From JANNBN01 sp031385545 (GTDB lineage: Bacteria; Actinomycetota; Acidimicrobiia; Acidimicrobiales; JANYDT01): DNA of 64,000 nucleotides. Under the pieces are notes generated by a model. It saw nothing but the letters and a program-made list of their open reading frames with translations. It made no database searches and was not told the DNA's origin. Both the position numbers and the translations under genes were made by a program. The stretch covers positions 1-64,000 of the forward strand of contig JANNBN010000149.1 in the NCBI GenBank assembly GCA_031385545.1, read 5' to 3'. Positions 16,561-24,446 of this stretch are shown piece after piece. Numbering within the stretch: the first letter of the stretch is position 1; the number at the start of each line of letters is the position of its first letter.

Positions 16561-16728
16561 GTCGTCGAACCGACGACTCACTCTTCTGGAACGCTCTCGT
16601 CGGTTACCTCGTTCGGCCGTGCGGGCTGTGACAGCGATCCCCGCCTTCGCCCTTTCCGGTCGCCGGACACGGTTCACTGGCGCGTCTGACTTGTGCGGGC
16701 CGGCTCCCACGGGGCAGGCTGGTTCGTC

Positions 16729-17397
16729 ATGAGTGTCGGCGTTCGGATGTTGATTCTGGGGAAGCAGGGTGCTGGTAAAGGAACCCAGTGTGTCCAGTTG
16801 TCCCGCCATTACGTGGTGCCCCACATTTCCACCGGCGACATCTTCCGCGCCGCGATGAAACAGGGCACTGCGATGGGACAACTCGCACGTATTTATGTCG
16901 ACGACGGCAAGCTGGTCCCAGACGAAGTCGTCATCGGCATCGTGGCTGAGCGTCTGTCCGAGAAGGACGCGCGTGGCCGTGGGTTCATCCTCGACGGGTT
17001 CCCGCGGACCGTGCATCAGGCCAAGGCGCTCACCAAACTGCTGAAGCCGCAGGCACTCGATGTGGTGATCGACCTTGCGGTCGATACCACGCTGGTGCTC
17101 GGCCGCCTGGCGTCTCGGCGTGTGTGTTCGTCGTGCGGCCAGAATTACTCGGTCCAGAAGCCACCAAAGATGGGTTGGATCTGCGAGCACTGCGGCGGCG
17201 ACGTTGTGCAGCGCGACGATGACAAACCCGAGGCAATCCGCACCCGCCTTGACCTCTACGAATCGCAGACGGCACCGTTGATCAACCACTACAGCGAAGA
17301 AGGACTGCTCTTCCAGGTCGACGGGTCCGAGCCTATGGACGACGTGTTCAACCGCATCGTTGACGTGATCGACGATCGGGTTGCCCGTCGTCCGTAA
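16729..17397 (+). CDS. adk: Adenylate kinase
   Basis: The 222-aa product has the P-loop GKQGAGKGT (residues 11-19), the AMP-binding STGDIFRAAM, the FILDGFPRT segment and a lid with a four-cysteine zinc motif (CSSCGQ ... CEHCGG). It interconverts ATP+AMP and 2 ADP. I chose the ATG at 16729, which follows GGGGCAGG; an internal ATG at 16747 is also possible. The gene follows secY as usual, but the map and infA genes that normally come next are displaced or missing here. Confidence 0.95.
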   Translation: MSVGVRMLILGKQGAGKGTQCVQLSRHYVVPHISTGDIFRAAMKQGTAMGQLARIYVDDGKLVPDEVVIGIVAERLSEKDARGRGFILDGFPRTVHQAKALTKLLKPQALDVVIDLAVDTTLVLGRLASRRVCSSCGQNYSVQKPPKMGWICEHCGGDVVQRDDDKPEAIRTRLDLYESQTAPLINHYSEEGLLFQVDGSEPMDDVFNRIVDVIDDRVARRP

Positions 17398-17484
17398 CCG
17401 CTCGGAAGGAAACCTTTCGACGACACCCAGACCATCAGCCCGTCCTGAAAGTCAGCGTATTTGATGCGAATTAGCTGATTCGAA

Positions 17485-18633
17485 CTAGAGGCGTTCGATG
17501 ATGGTGACGTTGGCCTGGCCGCCGCCTTCACACATTGTCTGCAGGCCGAACCGGCCGCCGGTGCGTTCAAGCTCGCACAGCAGCGTGGTCATCAGCCGCA
17601 CCCCTGTGGCACCGAGCGGGTGACCGAGAGCGATGGCACCGCCATTCACGTTCACCTTGGCGTGGTCGGCACCGGTCTCCTTCATCCATGCCATCACAAC
17701 AGGAGCGAACGCTTCGTTGATCTCGACGAGGTCGATGTCGTCGATGGTCATCTTTGCCTTTTCCAGCGCCTTCAGTGTGGCTGGGATGGGTGCGCTCAGC
17801 ATCATGATGGGGTCTGCCCCGCGGACGCTGATGTGGTGGATACGCGCCCGAGGAGTGAGGCCATGGTCCTTCAGACCCTGCTCGCTGACCACCAGCACCG
17901 CCGCGCTGGCGTCGGAGATCTGGCTGGCGACAGCAGCGGTGATCCGGCCGCCAGGCGTCAGCGTGGACAGGCTGCGGATCTTGTCGAGGTTCGGTTCACG
18001 GACGCCCTCGTCGAAGGTCAATCCGTTCAGGGGGACGATCTGTCCGTCGAAGCGACCCTCGGCTCGGGCGCGCATCGCCCGGAGATGCGACTCGACGGCG
18101 AAACCTTCCATGTCCTCGCGCGACAGGTTCCATTTCTCAGCCATCATCTCGGCGCCGCGGAACTGTGACACCTCTTGGTCGCCGTAACGGGCCAGCCACC
18201 CCTGCGACCCATGGAAGGGGTGCGGCGTGCCGAGGCTGTCGCCGACCAACGCCGAGGTACTGATCGGGATCATGCTCATGTTCTGCACGCCGGCTGCAAC
18301 GACGATGTCGGACGTGCCGCTCATCACCGCCTGGGCTGCGAAGTGAACCGACTGCTGCGAACTGCCGCATTGACGGTCGATGGTGACGCCGGGTACGTGT
18401 TCGGGCAAGCCGGCCGCGAGCCACGCGGTGCGACCGATGTCGCCCGACTGCGGGCCGACCTGATCCAGGCACCCCATCACGACGTCCTCGACTGCGCCCG
18501 GGTCGATACCTGTGCGCTCCATCAGGACCTTGAGCGTGTGGGCGCCAAGATCAGCCGGGTGGATCTGGGACAGCGAGCCGCCGCGCTTACCGACCGGGGT
18601 GCGGACGGCATCGACGATGTAGGCCTCGGGCAT
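17485..18633 (-). CDS. Thiolase (acetyl-CoA acetyltransferase family)
   Basis: A 382-aa thiolase with all three catalytic motifs: nucleophile Cys89 (DRQCGSSQQ), His338 (NGGAIALGHPLGATG) and Cys368 (MCEGGGQ). It catalyses thiolytic cleavage or condensation of acyl-CoAs, probably in beta-oxidation. The ATG at 18633 follows an AGGAGC ribosome-binding site. It is convergent with adk and lies inside what is usually the adk-map-infA block. Substrate cannot be assigned. Confidence 0.93.
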   Translation of the reverse strand: MPEAYIVDAVRTPVGKRGGSLSQIHPADLGAHTLKVLMERTGIDPGAVEDVVMGCLDQVGPQSGDIGRTAWLAAGLPEHVPGVTIDRQCGSSQQSVHFAAQAVMSGTSDIVVAAGVQNMSMIPISTSALVGDSLGTPHPFHGSQGWLARYGDQEVSQFRGAEMMAEKWNLSREDMEGFAVESHLRAMRARAEGRFDGQIVPLNGLTFDEGVREPNLDKIRSLSTLTPGGRITAAVASQISDASAAVLVVSEQGLKDHGLTPRARIHHISVRGADPIMMLSAPIPATLKALEKAKMTIDDIDLVEINEAFAPVVMAWMKETGADHAKVNVNGGAIALGHPLGATGVRLMTTLLCELERTGGRFGLQTMCEGGGQANVTIIERL

Positions 18634-18731
18634 GGGTGCTCCTGTGCGAAAACTGGGTCGTGAAACCTGGGGCCAGTACCTTTCCAAACTTTGACCGGTT
18701 CGCCCCAATTGAGGTGCAAGCTGCGCAGCCG

Positions 18732-19709
18732 TCAGCTGACGGTTTCTTCGCTTTCGTCGAGAATGCTCGGTTCTTCGACCGGTGCAGGTGCCGCCGGCGC
18801 CGCGGTTGTGGCGGCCGCGGCGAGCGTCGTCTCGGTGCGTGGCGTGGTGGTGGTTGCTTGACCCGGGACCGTGTTCAGCACGCTGTCCAGTTGCTGGTCG
18901 GCGGCGCTATAGGCGTGCGTGGACACCACGGTGACCCGGCACGACGGTGCGGTGTTGCGCAGGTCCCAGCAGGGTGCGGCGGTGCTGACGATCGTGACGA
19001 TGCCGTCGAGCGGGTCGCCGCTGTTGTCCTCGAAGCGCGATGCTGGTGTCGACGGTTCGGTGACACGGCAGGTGCTGCCAACCGGGATTCCCGTGATGAG
19101 ACGCGTCTGCCCGTTGGACAACAAGAGGGTCTGCAGAAACCCGACCTCGCCACAGGTGACCTGCAATTGATACGTGCCGATACTTGTTTCTGGTGCGCCA
19201 GAGACGACCTTGCTGATGATGAGGTCGCCGGTGTAGCGGTGTGCGACGGTCACAGACTGCCCGTTCGCCAGGGCTGGAGCCGATCGGAATACGCCAGCGT
19301 CGATGATTCCACCGAGCGGTTCCGGAGTGGACCCGTCGCTACGATCGGTCTGGGTGGTTGTGTACTGGGTCTGCGCGCCCTCAGCTGCCGCTGTGACGGT
19401 GCAAAGGTCACCGGTCGCCAGGCCTGGGATGTCACCTGCGCCAATCGTTCTTGATGCGCCGGGAGCCAGCGAGGCAACTCGTTGTCCGACGGCAGCGCCG
19501 GAAGCCGTCCGACAGACCACGGTGGCTTCATAGGTCCGCGCAACGACACCGGCCGGCGGTGTGCCGAGGACTGACATCACCACGGTGACAGCAGGAATTC
19601 CCTGGGCGCCGGCACCGCCGGCAGATTCCATCGTCAACGAGCGCAGGAGGATGAACAAACAGCCGACCACCACGATTCCGAATCGAGCGAATCGCCTTCC
19701 GGTGCGCAT
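18732..19709 (-). CDS. Secreted DUF5979-like surface protein
   Basis: A 325-aa protein starting MRTGRRFARFGIVVVGCLFI, a basic plus hydrophobic signal sequence or N-terminal anchor. The middle contains a module with the look of DUF5979 (LIISKVVSGAPETSIGTYQL ... VTCG ... GSTCRVTEP), a domain repeated in actinobacterial surface proteins. An earlier related module may lie at VVMSVLGTPPAG...VVCRT. The C-terminus is Thr/Ala/Pro-rich and ends in acidic residues, with no LPXTG sorting motif. A -10-like TATGGT lies 6 nt before the ATG, supporting this start. It is divergent from the secreted 889-aa protein. Confidence 0.75.
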   Translation of the reverse strand: MRTGRRFARFGIVVVGCLFILLRSLTMESAGGAGAQGIPAVTVVMSVLGTPPAGVVARTYEATVVCRTASGAAVGQRVASLAPGASRTIGAGDIPGLATGDLCTVTAAAEGAQTQYTTTQTDRSDGSTPEPLGGIIDAGVFRSAPALANGQSVTVAHRYTGDLIISKVVSGAPETSIGTYQLQVTCGEVGFLQTLLLSNGQTRLITGIPVGSTCRVTEPSTPASRFEDNSGDPLDGIVTIVSTAAPCWDLRNTAPSCRVTVVSTHAYSAADQQLDSVLNTVPGQATTTTPRTETTLAAAATTAAPAAPAPVEEPSILDESEETVS

Positions 19710-19828
19710 GGCACGACCATAGACCGGGCGAAGTGGCAGCGAGCGGTGGCCGAAGGGTGAGCACGGTTCACCATTCAGTATTCGCATCGGTCCTGGCGTT
19801 CGGCTCCCCGCCGTTCTAGGGTGCCCCC
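19710..19828. promoter_or_regulatory. Divergent leaderless promoters
   Basis: On the minus strand TATGGT (19716-19721) lies exactly 6 nt before the ATG at 19709. On the plus strand TAGGGT (19817-19822) lies exactly 6 nt before the ATG at 19829. Both fit TANNNT -10 boxes of leaderless transcripts. The shared 119-bp region suggests the two secreted proteins are co-expressed. Confidence 0.55.
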
Positions 19829-22498
19829 ATGGCGAGGAACTGGCAGGCAGGAAGCGCAGTTCTCGGAGTCGTGATAGCGGCGACGTTGATCGCGTCCGCC
19901 CCCACGGGCGTGGCCCAACCAGCAACCACCACAACGGTGCCACCGACTTCGTCGGGCAGTGCGCCGCCGGTGGATGCCACCAGCGCCCCGTCGGTTGCAC
20001 CGTCGGGAGCGGCCTTCGACACCACAATTCCGGCCAACCCGATCGTTATCGGCGGGCCAGGGGTGAGTGTTCCGACCGACGGAACCGTCAACTTCGTGTT
20101 TTTGGGGACAGCTGGGCAAACGGTGTTCGTCCGCGCCAACCGACCCTGGTCGATGCAGGACCCGTACGGTGCGCGTCCGCCGCTCAGTGGCTCCACGGTC
20201 CGGCTGGTGCATTCGGGTCGCTATCTCCTGAATCTTGAGAAGGGGCTGCTGGCGCCAGCCACGGTTGCGGTGACTGCCGTCAGCCCCACTCCGGTCGTGC
20301 TCCGGGCAGGCGTCGGTCAACTCATCGTGTTCGACTCCGCACAAACACGCGAACAGTATGCGCGCGTGCCAGTTCGCGGGGGCATTCGTTACATGATTGC
20401 CACTCGGCCCGGGCAGTCCGCCTCGTTCTGCGCCGCCGATTGGACCAAGTTCATCGAGGCATTGGGCTGTGTCTCCTCTCCTTCGGTCGGTGACGCTGAT
20501 TCTGCAGCGACGTTCATTCCGACCGTGGATCAGGAAGTCGTCGTCTCCGCTTCGTATGTCCCGGGCGAAACAGTTCCCAACCCGACCGTCCGCATCGAGG
20601 AACTGCCGAGCGACATCCTCGTCGACCCGACGGTCACGCCCATCACGGAACTCAACCCAGCACCCAATCAGCGTGTGGTCATTCCGTTCTGGGGCACTCC
20701 GGCACAGCGTGCTGTCCTCAGTTCACCGGTTGCGGGCAACGTCGTACCGTGGGGCCAACCCTGGATCGACAAGGAAGCGGGTTCGGCGGGCTCCGTCAAG
20801 GTGTACGCAACCCCGGTGTCGTTCAGCCCGAAGCAGCCTCCGTTTGTTGCATGGTCCAATGGGCTCAGCGCCCAGCGGTTCGGTGTGTACCGAGGCGAGG
20901 ATACGGCTGTTGTCGTCCCGGCCACCGGGCAACCGGTTGCGGTTCGCAACAGCGCCTGGTTCGCTGCCGTTGGTTCGCTTCCGGTGGAGCCGGGTGGTCG
21001 GTACGTGCTGCAGATCACCGGTTCGGCCGTCCGTCCGGTTTCGTTGGGTCTGCGAGACCCCGCCGGAAAATTGACCTCCAACTTCGCACCGTGGCAGTGG
21101 ACCGAAGACGGTGCACAGCAGCGCGCCGTCACCTCGTTCACCGCCGATCGAGGCGGCAATTGGGCGATCGAGATCCGCCCGTCGGGCAACGCGGTGAAAG
21201 ACGTGGCGGTGTCGTTGCTCAAAGTCGGTGGCGGGGGGTCCTTCGAAGGAGCGGTCGTCGTCGATGACGTCCTGACGGTGGGCGACGAGACCGATGTGCA
21301 GCTGAGCCCGAACGAGTTCGCCCGGTTCACTTTGAAGCTGGACGACGCGACACCGCAGATCATCCAGCCCGAGGTACTGAAGTTCCGCAACAAGACTTTC
21401 CAGCCGTCTGCCGTCGACATGAGCCTGTGGGACTCGCGTGGCAGGCTCGTGTGGAGCAACAACCGGACGGTCGACGAGGAAGTGCTGTCCGGGCGGCTCG
21501 GCACCGAGAAGGACCTCACGGAACGGTTTGCCACGGTGGCCGCAGCCGACGCCTACACCCTGATCATCGATCCGCTGGTCAACGTGTCCGGACGGTTCCG
21601 GGTCTCGGTGAAGTCGTCGCCTGTGATCAGCGACGTCCCACTTGGCGGAGGAGCTATTCCGGTGCTTCCCGGCGGCACACAGACCGGTGTCGTCGAGGTC
21701 CGCACGCCGACTCGGTATCGGGTGCAGGGCACAACCGCATGCATGGAGGCGAGCTCCACGGTCGAGATGGGTGGCCAGAGGCGATGTCTTCAGAGCGGGG
21801 AGTCGATCACACTCCCTGTGGGAGTGCACCGCTTCAGCTTCAGTCCGAAGGTCGTCGTCTCCGCCACCTTCGGCGCTGTTGCTGCCGATTCGCCGGACCT
21901 CCGGCCGACGGTGAACGCCACCCTGGGAGGCCGCATCAGCATTCCTTTGGGTGGGTCGGTCGGTGTCGTCCGTTTCGCGCTCTCAGCGGGAAATCGGGTG
22001 CAGTTGGACGAACTCAACGGTGTCGTCGTCGAGCCAGACGGCACGGTCCGAGACGTCGGTCCTGTGTACGTGGCCACGGCCCCGGGGACTTACGAACTGC
22101 GAGTGGCGCAGACGCTTGGCACGATCGCTCGGTCGGGTGTGATCAGGCGTGCACCGGCCGAGGTTTCGACGACTGCGTTGAAGGTCGGTGCGGCCAAGTC
22201 TTCGGTCTTTGCGCTGGTCAATGGGACCAGGCTCGAAGCGCGAGTAGTCGTTGCGAATCCAGGCAAGGGAAAAGTGTCGGGAGTTGCGCTGGACCTGTTC
22301 GCCGCCGAAGGCGGTTCCGTGCGGTTCCTGTATGCCGCCGACGAGCGTGAACGGCGCTATGGTGGGCCGGGCGGCTCGGATGGGTCGGACGGCTCGGATG
22401 GGTCGGACGGATTCGTCGAAATGCCGCCAGGAACGTACCGATTTGTCTTCGTTGGTGACGGTGCGGTGCGTCTCCGCCTCGCCCGTCTCGTCGGCTGA
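19829..22498 (+). CDS. Large secreted protein of unknown function
   Basis: An 889-aa protein with a clear signal peptide (about residues 1-29, predicted cleavage after GVA) and a Thr/Pro/Ser linker. The long beta-rich body has repeated blocks such as GRYLLNLEKG, GGRYVLQITGS and GNWAIEIRPSG, resembling bacterial pre-peptidase/beta-sandwich modules. Residues about 848-861 are a GSD repeat (GGSDGSDGSDGSDGF). No catalytic motif or transmembrane anchor is obvious. It sits directly upstream of the infA promoter and is divergent from the DUF5979-like gene. An extracellular binding or structural role is a guess. Confidence 0.8.
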   Translation: MARNWQAGSAVLGVVIAATLIASAPTGVAQPATTTTVPPTSSGSAPPVDATSAPSVAPSGAAFDTTIPANPIVIGGPGVSVPTDGTVNFVFLGTAGQTVFVRANRPWSMQDPYGARPPLSGSTVRLVHSGRYLLNLEKGLLAPATVAVTAVSPTPVVLRAGVGQLIVFDSAQTREQYARVPVRGGIRYMIATRPGQSASFCAADWTKFIEALGCVSSPSVGDADSAATFIPTVDQEVVVSASYVPGETVPNPTVRIEELPSDILVDPTVTPITELNPAPNQRVVIPFWGTPAQRAVLSSPVAGNVVPWGQPWIDKEAGSAGSVKVYATPVSFSPKQPPFVAWSNGLSAQRFGVYRGEDTAVVVPATGQPVAVRNSAWFAAVGSLPVEPGGRYVLQITGSAVRPVSLGLRDPAGKLTSNFAPWQWTEDGAQQRAVTSFTADRGGNWAIEIRPSGNAVKDVAVSLLKVGGGGSFEGAVVVDDVLTVGDETDVQLSPNEFARFTLKLDDATPQIIQPEVLKFRNKTFQPSAVDMSLWDSRGRLVWSNNRTVDEEVLSGRLGTEKDLTERFATVAAADAYTLIIDPLVNVSGRFRVSVKSSPVISDVPLGGGAIPVLPGGTQTGVVEVRTPTRYRVQGTTACMEASSTVEMGGQRRCLQSGESITLPVGVHRFSFSPKVVVSATFGAVAADSPDLRPTVNATLGGRISIPLGGSVGVVRFALSAGNRVQLDELNGVVVEPDGTVRDVGPVYVATAPGTYELRVAQTLGTIARSGVIRRAPAEVSTTALKVGAAKSSVFALVNGTRLEARVVVANPGKGKVSGVALDLFAAEGGSVRFLYAADERERRYGGPGGSDGSDGSDGSDGFVEMPPGTYRFVFVGDGAVRLRLARLVG
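22373..22408 (+). repeat. 18-bp tandem repeat encoding GSDGSD
   Basis: Two perfect copies of an 18-bp unit (22373-22390 and 22391-22408) encode the Gly-Ser-Asp repeat near the C-terminus of the 889-aa secreted protein. Such in-frame repeats can vary in copy number between strains. Confidence 0.85.
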
Positions 22499-22530
22499 TC
22501 AGACCGGTCAGCGGGCCGAACAGGCGCTGC

Positions 22531-22588
22531 TACACTCTCCTCTCGGCCTATTTGGCCAACCCTGTACCACCGCGTCTAGGAGGACGTT
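22531..22588 (+). promoter_or_regulatory. Promoter and ribosome-binding site of infA
   Basis: TACACT (22531-22536) fits a -10 box, implying a start of transcription near 22543 and a leader of about 45 nt. The leader contains the short inverted repeat GGCC-tattt-GGCC and ends in a perfect Shine-Dalgarno AGGAGG (22578-22583), 5 nt before CTG at 22589. This promoter would allow the alpha block to be transcribed independently of secY-adk. Confidence 0.55.
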
Positions 22589-22813
22589 CTGCCAAAGCCC
22601 AAGGACGATGCGATTGTGTTTGAAGGCACAATCACCGAGCCACTCCCGAACGCCATGTTCCGGGTCGAGCTCGAAAATGGCCACAAGGTTCTGGCCCACA
22701 TCTCCGGCAAGATGCGGATGCATTACATCCGTATCCTCCCCGGCGACAAGGTTCAGGTTGAACTCACCCCGTACGACCTCACCCGAGGTCGGATCACCTA
22801 TCGATACAAATAG
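22589..22813 (+). CDS. infA: Translation initiation factor IF-1 (apparent CTG start)
   Basis: The reading frame encodes the full IF-1 S1/OB fold (PNAMFRVELENGHKVLAHIS, MRMHYIRILPGDKVQVEL, YDLTRGRITYRYK). Family alignment expects an N-terminus like MPKxDAIxxEGT. Here that part is encoded from CTG at 22589 (CTG CCA AAG CCC AAG GAC GAT GCG ATT), with AGGAGG 5 nt upstream, giving 74 aa. There is no in-frame ATG, GTG or TTG before the GTG at 22616, which lies over 30 nt from the Shine-Dalgarno and would remove nine residues. CTG is therefore the best start. The alternative is initiation at ATT or GTG further in. Confidence 0.85.
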   Translation: MPKPKDDAIVFEGTITEPLPNAMFRVELENGHKVLAHISGKMRMHYIRILPGDKVQVELTPYDLTRGRITYRYK

Positions 22814-22852
22814 CGAGCTCAGTGTGAAGCATGCATGCAAAGAGGTTCGGGC

Positions 22853-22966
22853 ATGAAGGTCCGTCCCTCGGTCAAAGCGATCTGCGAGAAGTGCAAGGTC
22901 ATCCGTCGGCACAACCGCGTGATGGTCATCTGCACCAACCCGCGGCACAAGCAGAGGCAGGGCTGA
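22853..22966 (+). CDS. rpmJ: 50S ribosomal protein L36
   Basis: A 37-aa protein, MKVRPSVKAICEKCKVIRRH and onward, with the zinc ribbon C-x2-C-x12-C-x4-H (Cys11, Cys14, Cys27, His32). It is the zinc-binding type of L36. It lies between infA and rpsM as in most bacteria, 3 bp before the rpsM start. Confidence 0.97.
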   Translation: MKVRPSVKAICEKCKVIRRHNRVMVICTNPRHKQRQG

Positions 22967-22969
22967 TTC

Positions 22970-23350
22970 ATGGCTCGTCTTTCTGGCGTCGATATTCCGC
23001 GTGACAAGCGCGTCGAGATTTCGCTCACGTACATCTTCGGGATCGGTCGCCCAACGGCGAATTCGATGCTCGAATCGTGCGCGATCGACAAGAACACCCG
23101 GGTCAAGGATCTGACCGACGACGAGGTCAACCGCCTCCGTGCCTGGATCGACCAAAACGTGAAGGTCGAAGGCGATCTGCGCCGCGACATCTCGCAAGAC
23201 ATCAAGCGCAAGATGGAAATCGGCTGCTACCAGGGCATTCGTCACCGTCGTGGCCTGCCTGTCCGTGGTCAGCGCACGCACACCAATGCTCGTACTCGGA
23301 AGGGTCCTAAGAAGACCGTTGCCGGCAAGAAGAAGGCTCCGAGGAAGTAA
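22970..23350 (+). CDS. rpsM: 30S ribosomal protein S13
   Basis: A 126-aa protein starting MARLSGVDIPRDKRVEISLT, with YIFGIGRPTANSMLE and the C-terminal RHRRGLPVRGQRTHTNARTR, diagnostic of S13 at the subunit bridge B1. Lysine-rich C-terminal tail as usual. Confidence 0.98.
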   Translation: MARLSGVDIPRDKRVEISLTYIFGIGRPTANSMLESCAIDKNTRVKDLTDDEVNRLRAWIDQNVKVEGDLRRDISQDIKRKMEIGCYQGIRHRRGLPVRGQRTHTNARTRKGPKKTVAGKKKAPRK

Positions 23351-23353
23351 GCC

Positions 23354-23752
23354 ATGGCAAAGCCAAAGCCGGGCGGTCGTCGCCCACGCAAAAAGGAACG
23401 CAAGAACATCTCGTTCGGCGTTGCCCACATCAAGAGCGCGTTCAACAACACCATCGTGTCCATCACCGATCCGTCGGGCAACGTCCTGGCGTGGTCGTCG
23501 TCCGGCAACGTGGGTTTCAAGGGCAGCCGCAAGTCCACGCCGTTCGCGGCGCAGCTTGCCGCCGAGGCAGCCGCCCGTCGGGCCATGGAGCACGGTGTGC
23601 GCCGGGTCGACGTGATGGTGAAGGGTCCTGGCTCCGGCCGGGAATTGGCGATTCGTTCGCTGCAGAGCGCAGGCATCGAGGTCGGCGTCATCCGTGACGT
23701 CACCCCTATGCCCCACAACGGGTGCCGCCCCTCGAAACGGCGGAGGGTCTAG
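23354..23752 (+). CDS. rpsK: 30S ribosomal protein S11
   Basis: A 132-aa protein with NISFGVAHIKSAFNNTIVSI, GFKGSRKSTPFAAQLAAEAA and the C-terminal DVTPMPHNGCRPSKRRRV, typical of S11 in the platform. It begins 3 bp after the rpsM stop. Confidence 0.98.
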   Translation: MAKPKPGGRRPRKKERKNISFGVAHIKSAFNNTIVSITDPSGNVLAWSSSGNVGFKGSRKSTPFAAQLAAEAAARRAMEHGVRRVDVMVKGPGSGRELAIRSLQSAGIEVGVIRDVTPMPHNGCRPSKRRRV

Positions 23753-23754
23753 TC

Positions 23755-24378
23755 ATGGCTCGTTACACCGGCCCCGTTTGCCGTCTGTGTCGTCGCGAAA
23801 AGCAGAAGCTCTTCCTGAAGGGCGCAAAGTGCGACTCCACGAAGTGCCCTATCGAGCAGCGCCCCTACCCTCCTGGTGAGCACGGCCGCGGCCGTGTCAA
23901 AGAATCCGAGTACATGCTTCAGCTTCGAGAGAAGCAGAAGGCCCGTCGCATCTATGGCGTGCTGGAGAAGCCGTTCCGCAACCTGTTCGAAGAAGCAGAC
24001 CGCCAAAGCGGCGTCACCGGCGAGAATCTGCTGCGCATGCTCGAACTTCGCCTCGACAACGTGGCGTTCCGCGCCGGTTGGTCTGCAAGCCGTTCGCAGG
24101 CTCGCCAGTTCGTCCGCCACGGTCACGTTGCCGTCAACGGCAAGCGCGTCACGATCCCCAGCTACCAGGTTCGCCGCGGAGACGCCATCTCGCTGCGTGC
24201 CAAGGGTCGCGACATGATCGTGATTCAGCACAACATCGACACCCTCGACCGCAAACTGGTTGCGTGGCTCGAAAAGGGCGACGAGGGCAAGGCCGTTACG
24301 GTCCGGGAACTTCCGCTTCGTGAGCACGTCGATGCTCCCGTGCGCGAGTCGCTCATCGTCGAGTTGTACAACAAGTAA
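23755..24378 (+). CDS. rpsD: 30S ribosomal protein S4
   Basis: A 207-aa protein starting MARYTGPVCRLCRREKQKLF, with four N-terminal cysteines (C-x2-C ... C-x5-C) that can bind zinc, and the S4 RNA-binding domain (SRSQARQFVRHGHVAVNGKR). S4 initiates 16S assembly and in many bacteria represses the alpha operon. The ATG at 23755 is 2 bp after the rpsK stop. Confidence 0.98.
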   Translation: MARYTGPVCRLCRREKQKLFLKGAKCDSTKCPIEQRPYPPGEHGRGRVKESEYMLQLREKQKARRIYGVLEKPFRNLFEEADRQSGVTGENLLRMLELRLDNVAFRAGWSASRSQARQFVRHGHVAVNGKRVTIPSYQVRRGDAISLRAKGRDMIVIQHNIDTLDRKLVAWLEKGDEGKAVTVRELPLREHVDAPVRESLIVELYNK

Positions 24379-24389
24379 TCGTCCGCTGG

Positions 24390-24410
24390 GGCCGGGCCTT
24401 CGGGCCGGCC
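24390..24410 (+). promoter_or_regulatory. TTCG-loop hairpin between rpsD and rpoA
   Basis: GGCCGGGCC (24390-24398), loop TTCG (24399-24402), then GGCCGGCC (24403-24410) form a very stable GC hairpin with one bulged G. There is no U-tract and rpoA follows 36 bp later in the same direction. It may be a processing site, a partial terminator or a regulatory element setting the RpoA level. Confidence 0.6.
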
Positions 24411-24446
24411 GCCAGAGTAGAGAAATCACCACCTCAAGAGGTCTCC

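Noticed and set aside
15076..17289. A 737-codon open frame on the minus strand opposite secY and adk
   Set aside because: It mirrors two certain genes, has no recognisable domain and has the His/Asp/Arg-rich composition of an antisense frame in high-GC DNA.
18732..19709. Sortase-anchored (LPXTG) surface protein
   Set aside because: The C-terminus lacks LPXTG, a hydrophobic span and a basic tail.
22616..22813. infA starting at the GTG at 22616 (65 aa)
   Set aside because: It drops nine residues that fit the family N-terminus and lies over 30 nt from the only Shine-Dalgarno sequence; kept only as an alternative.
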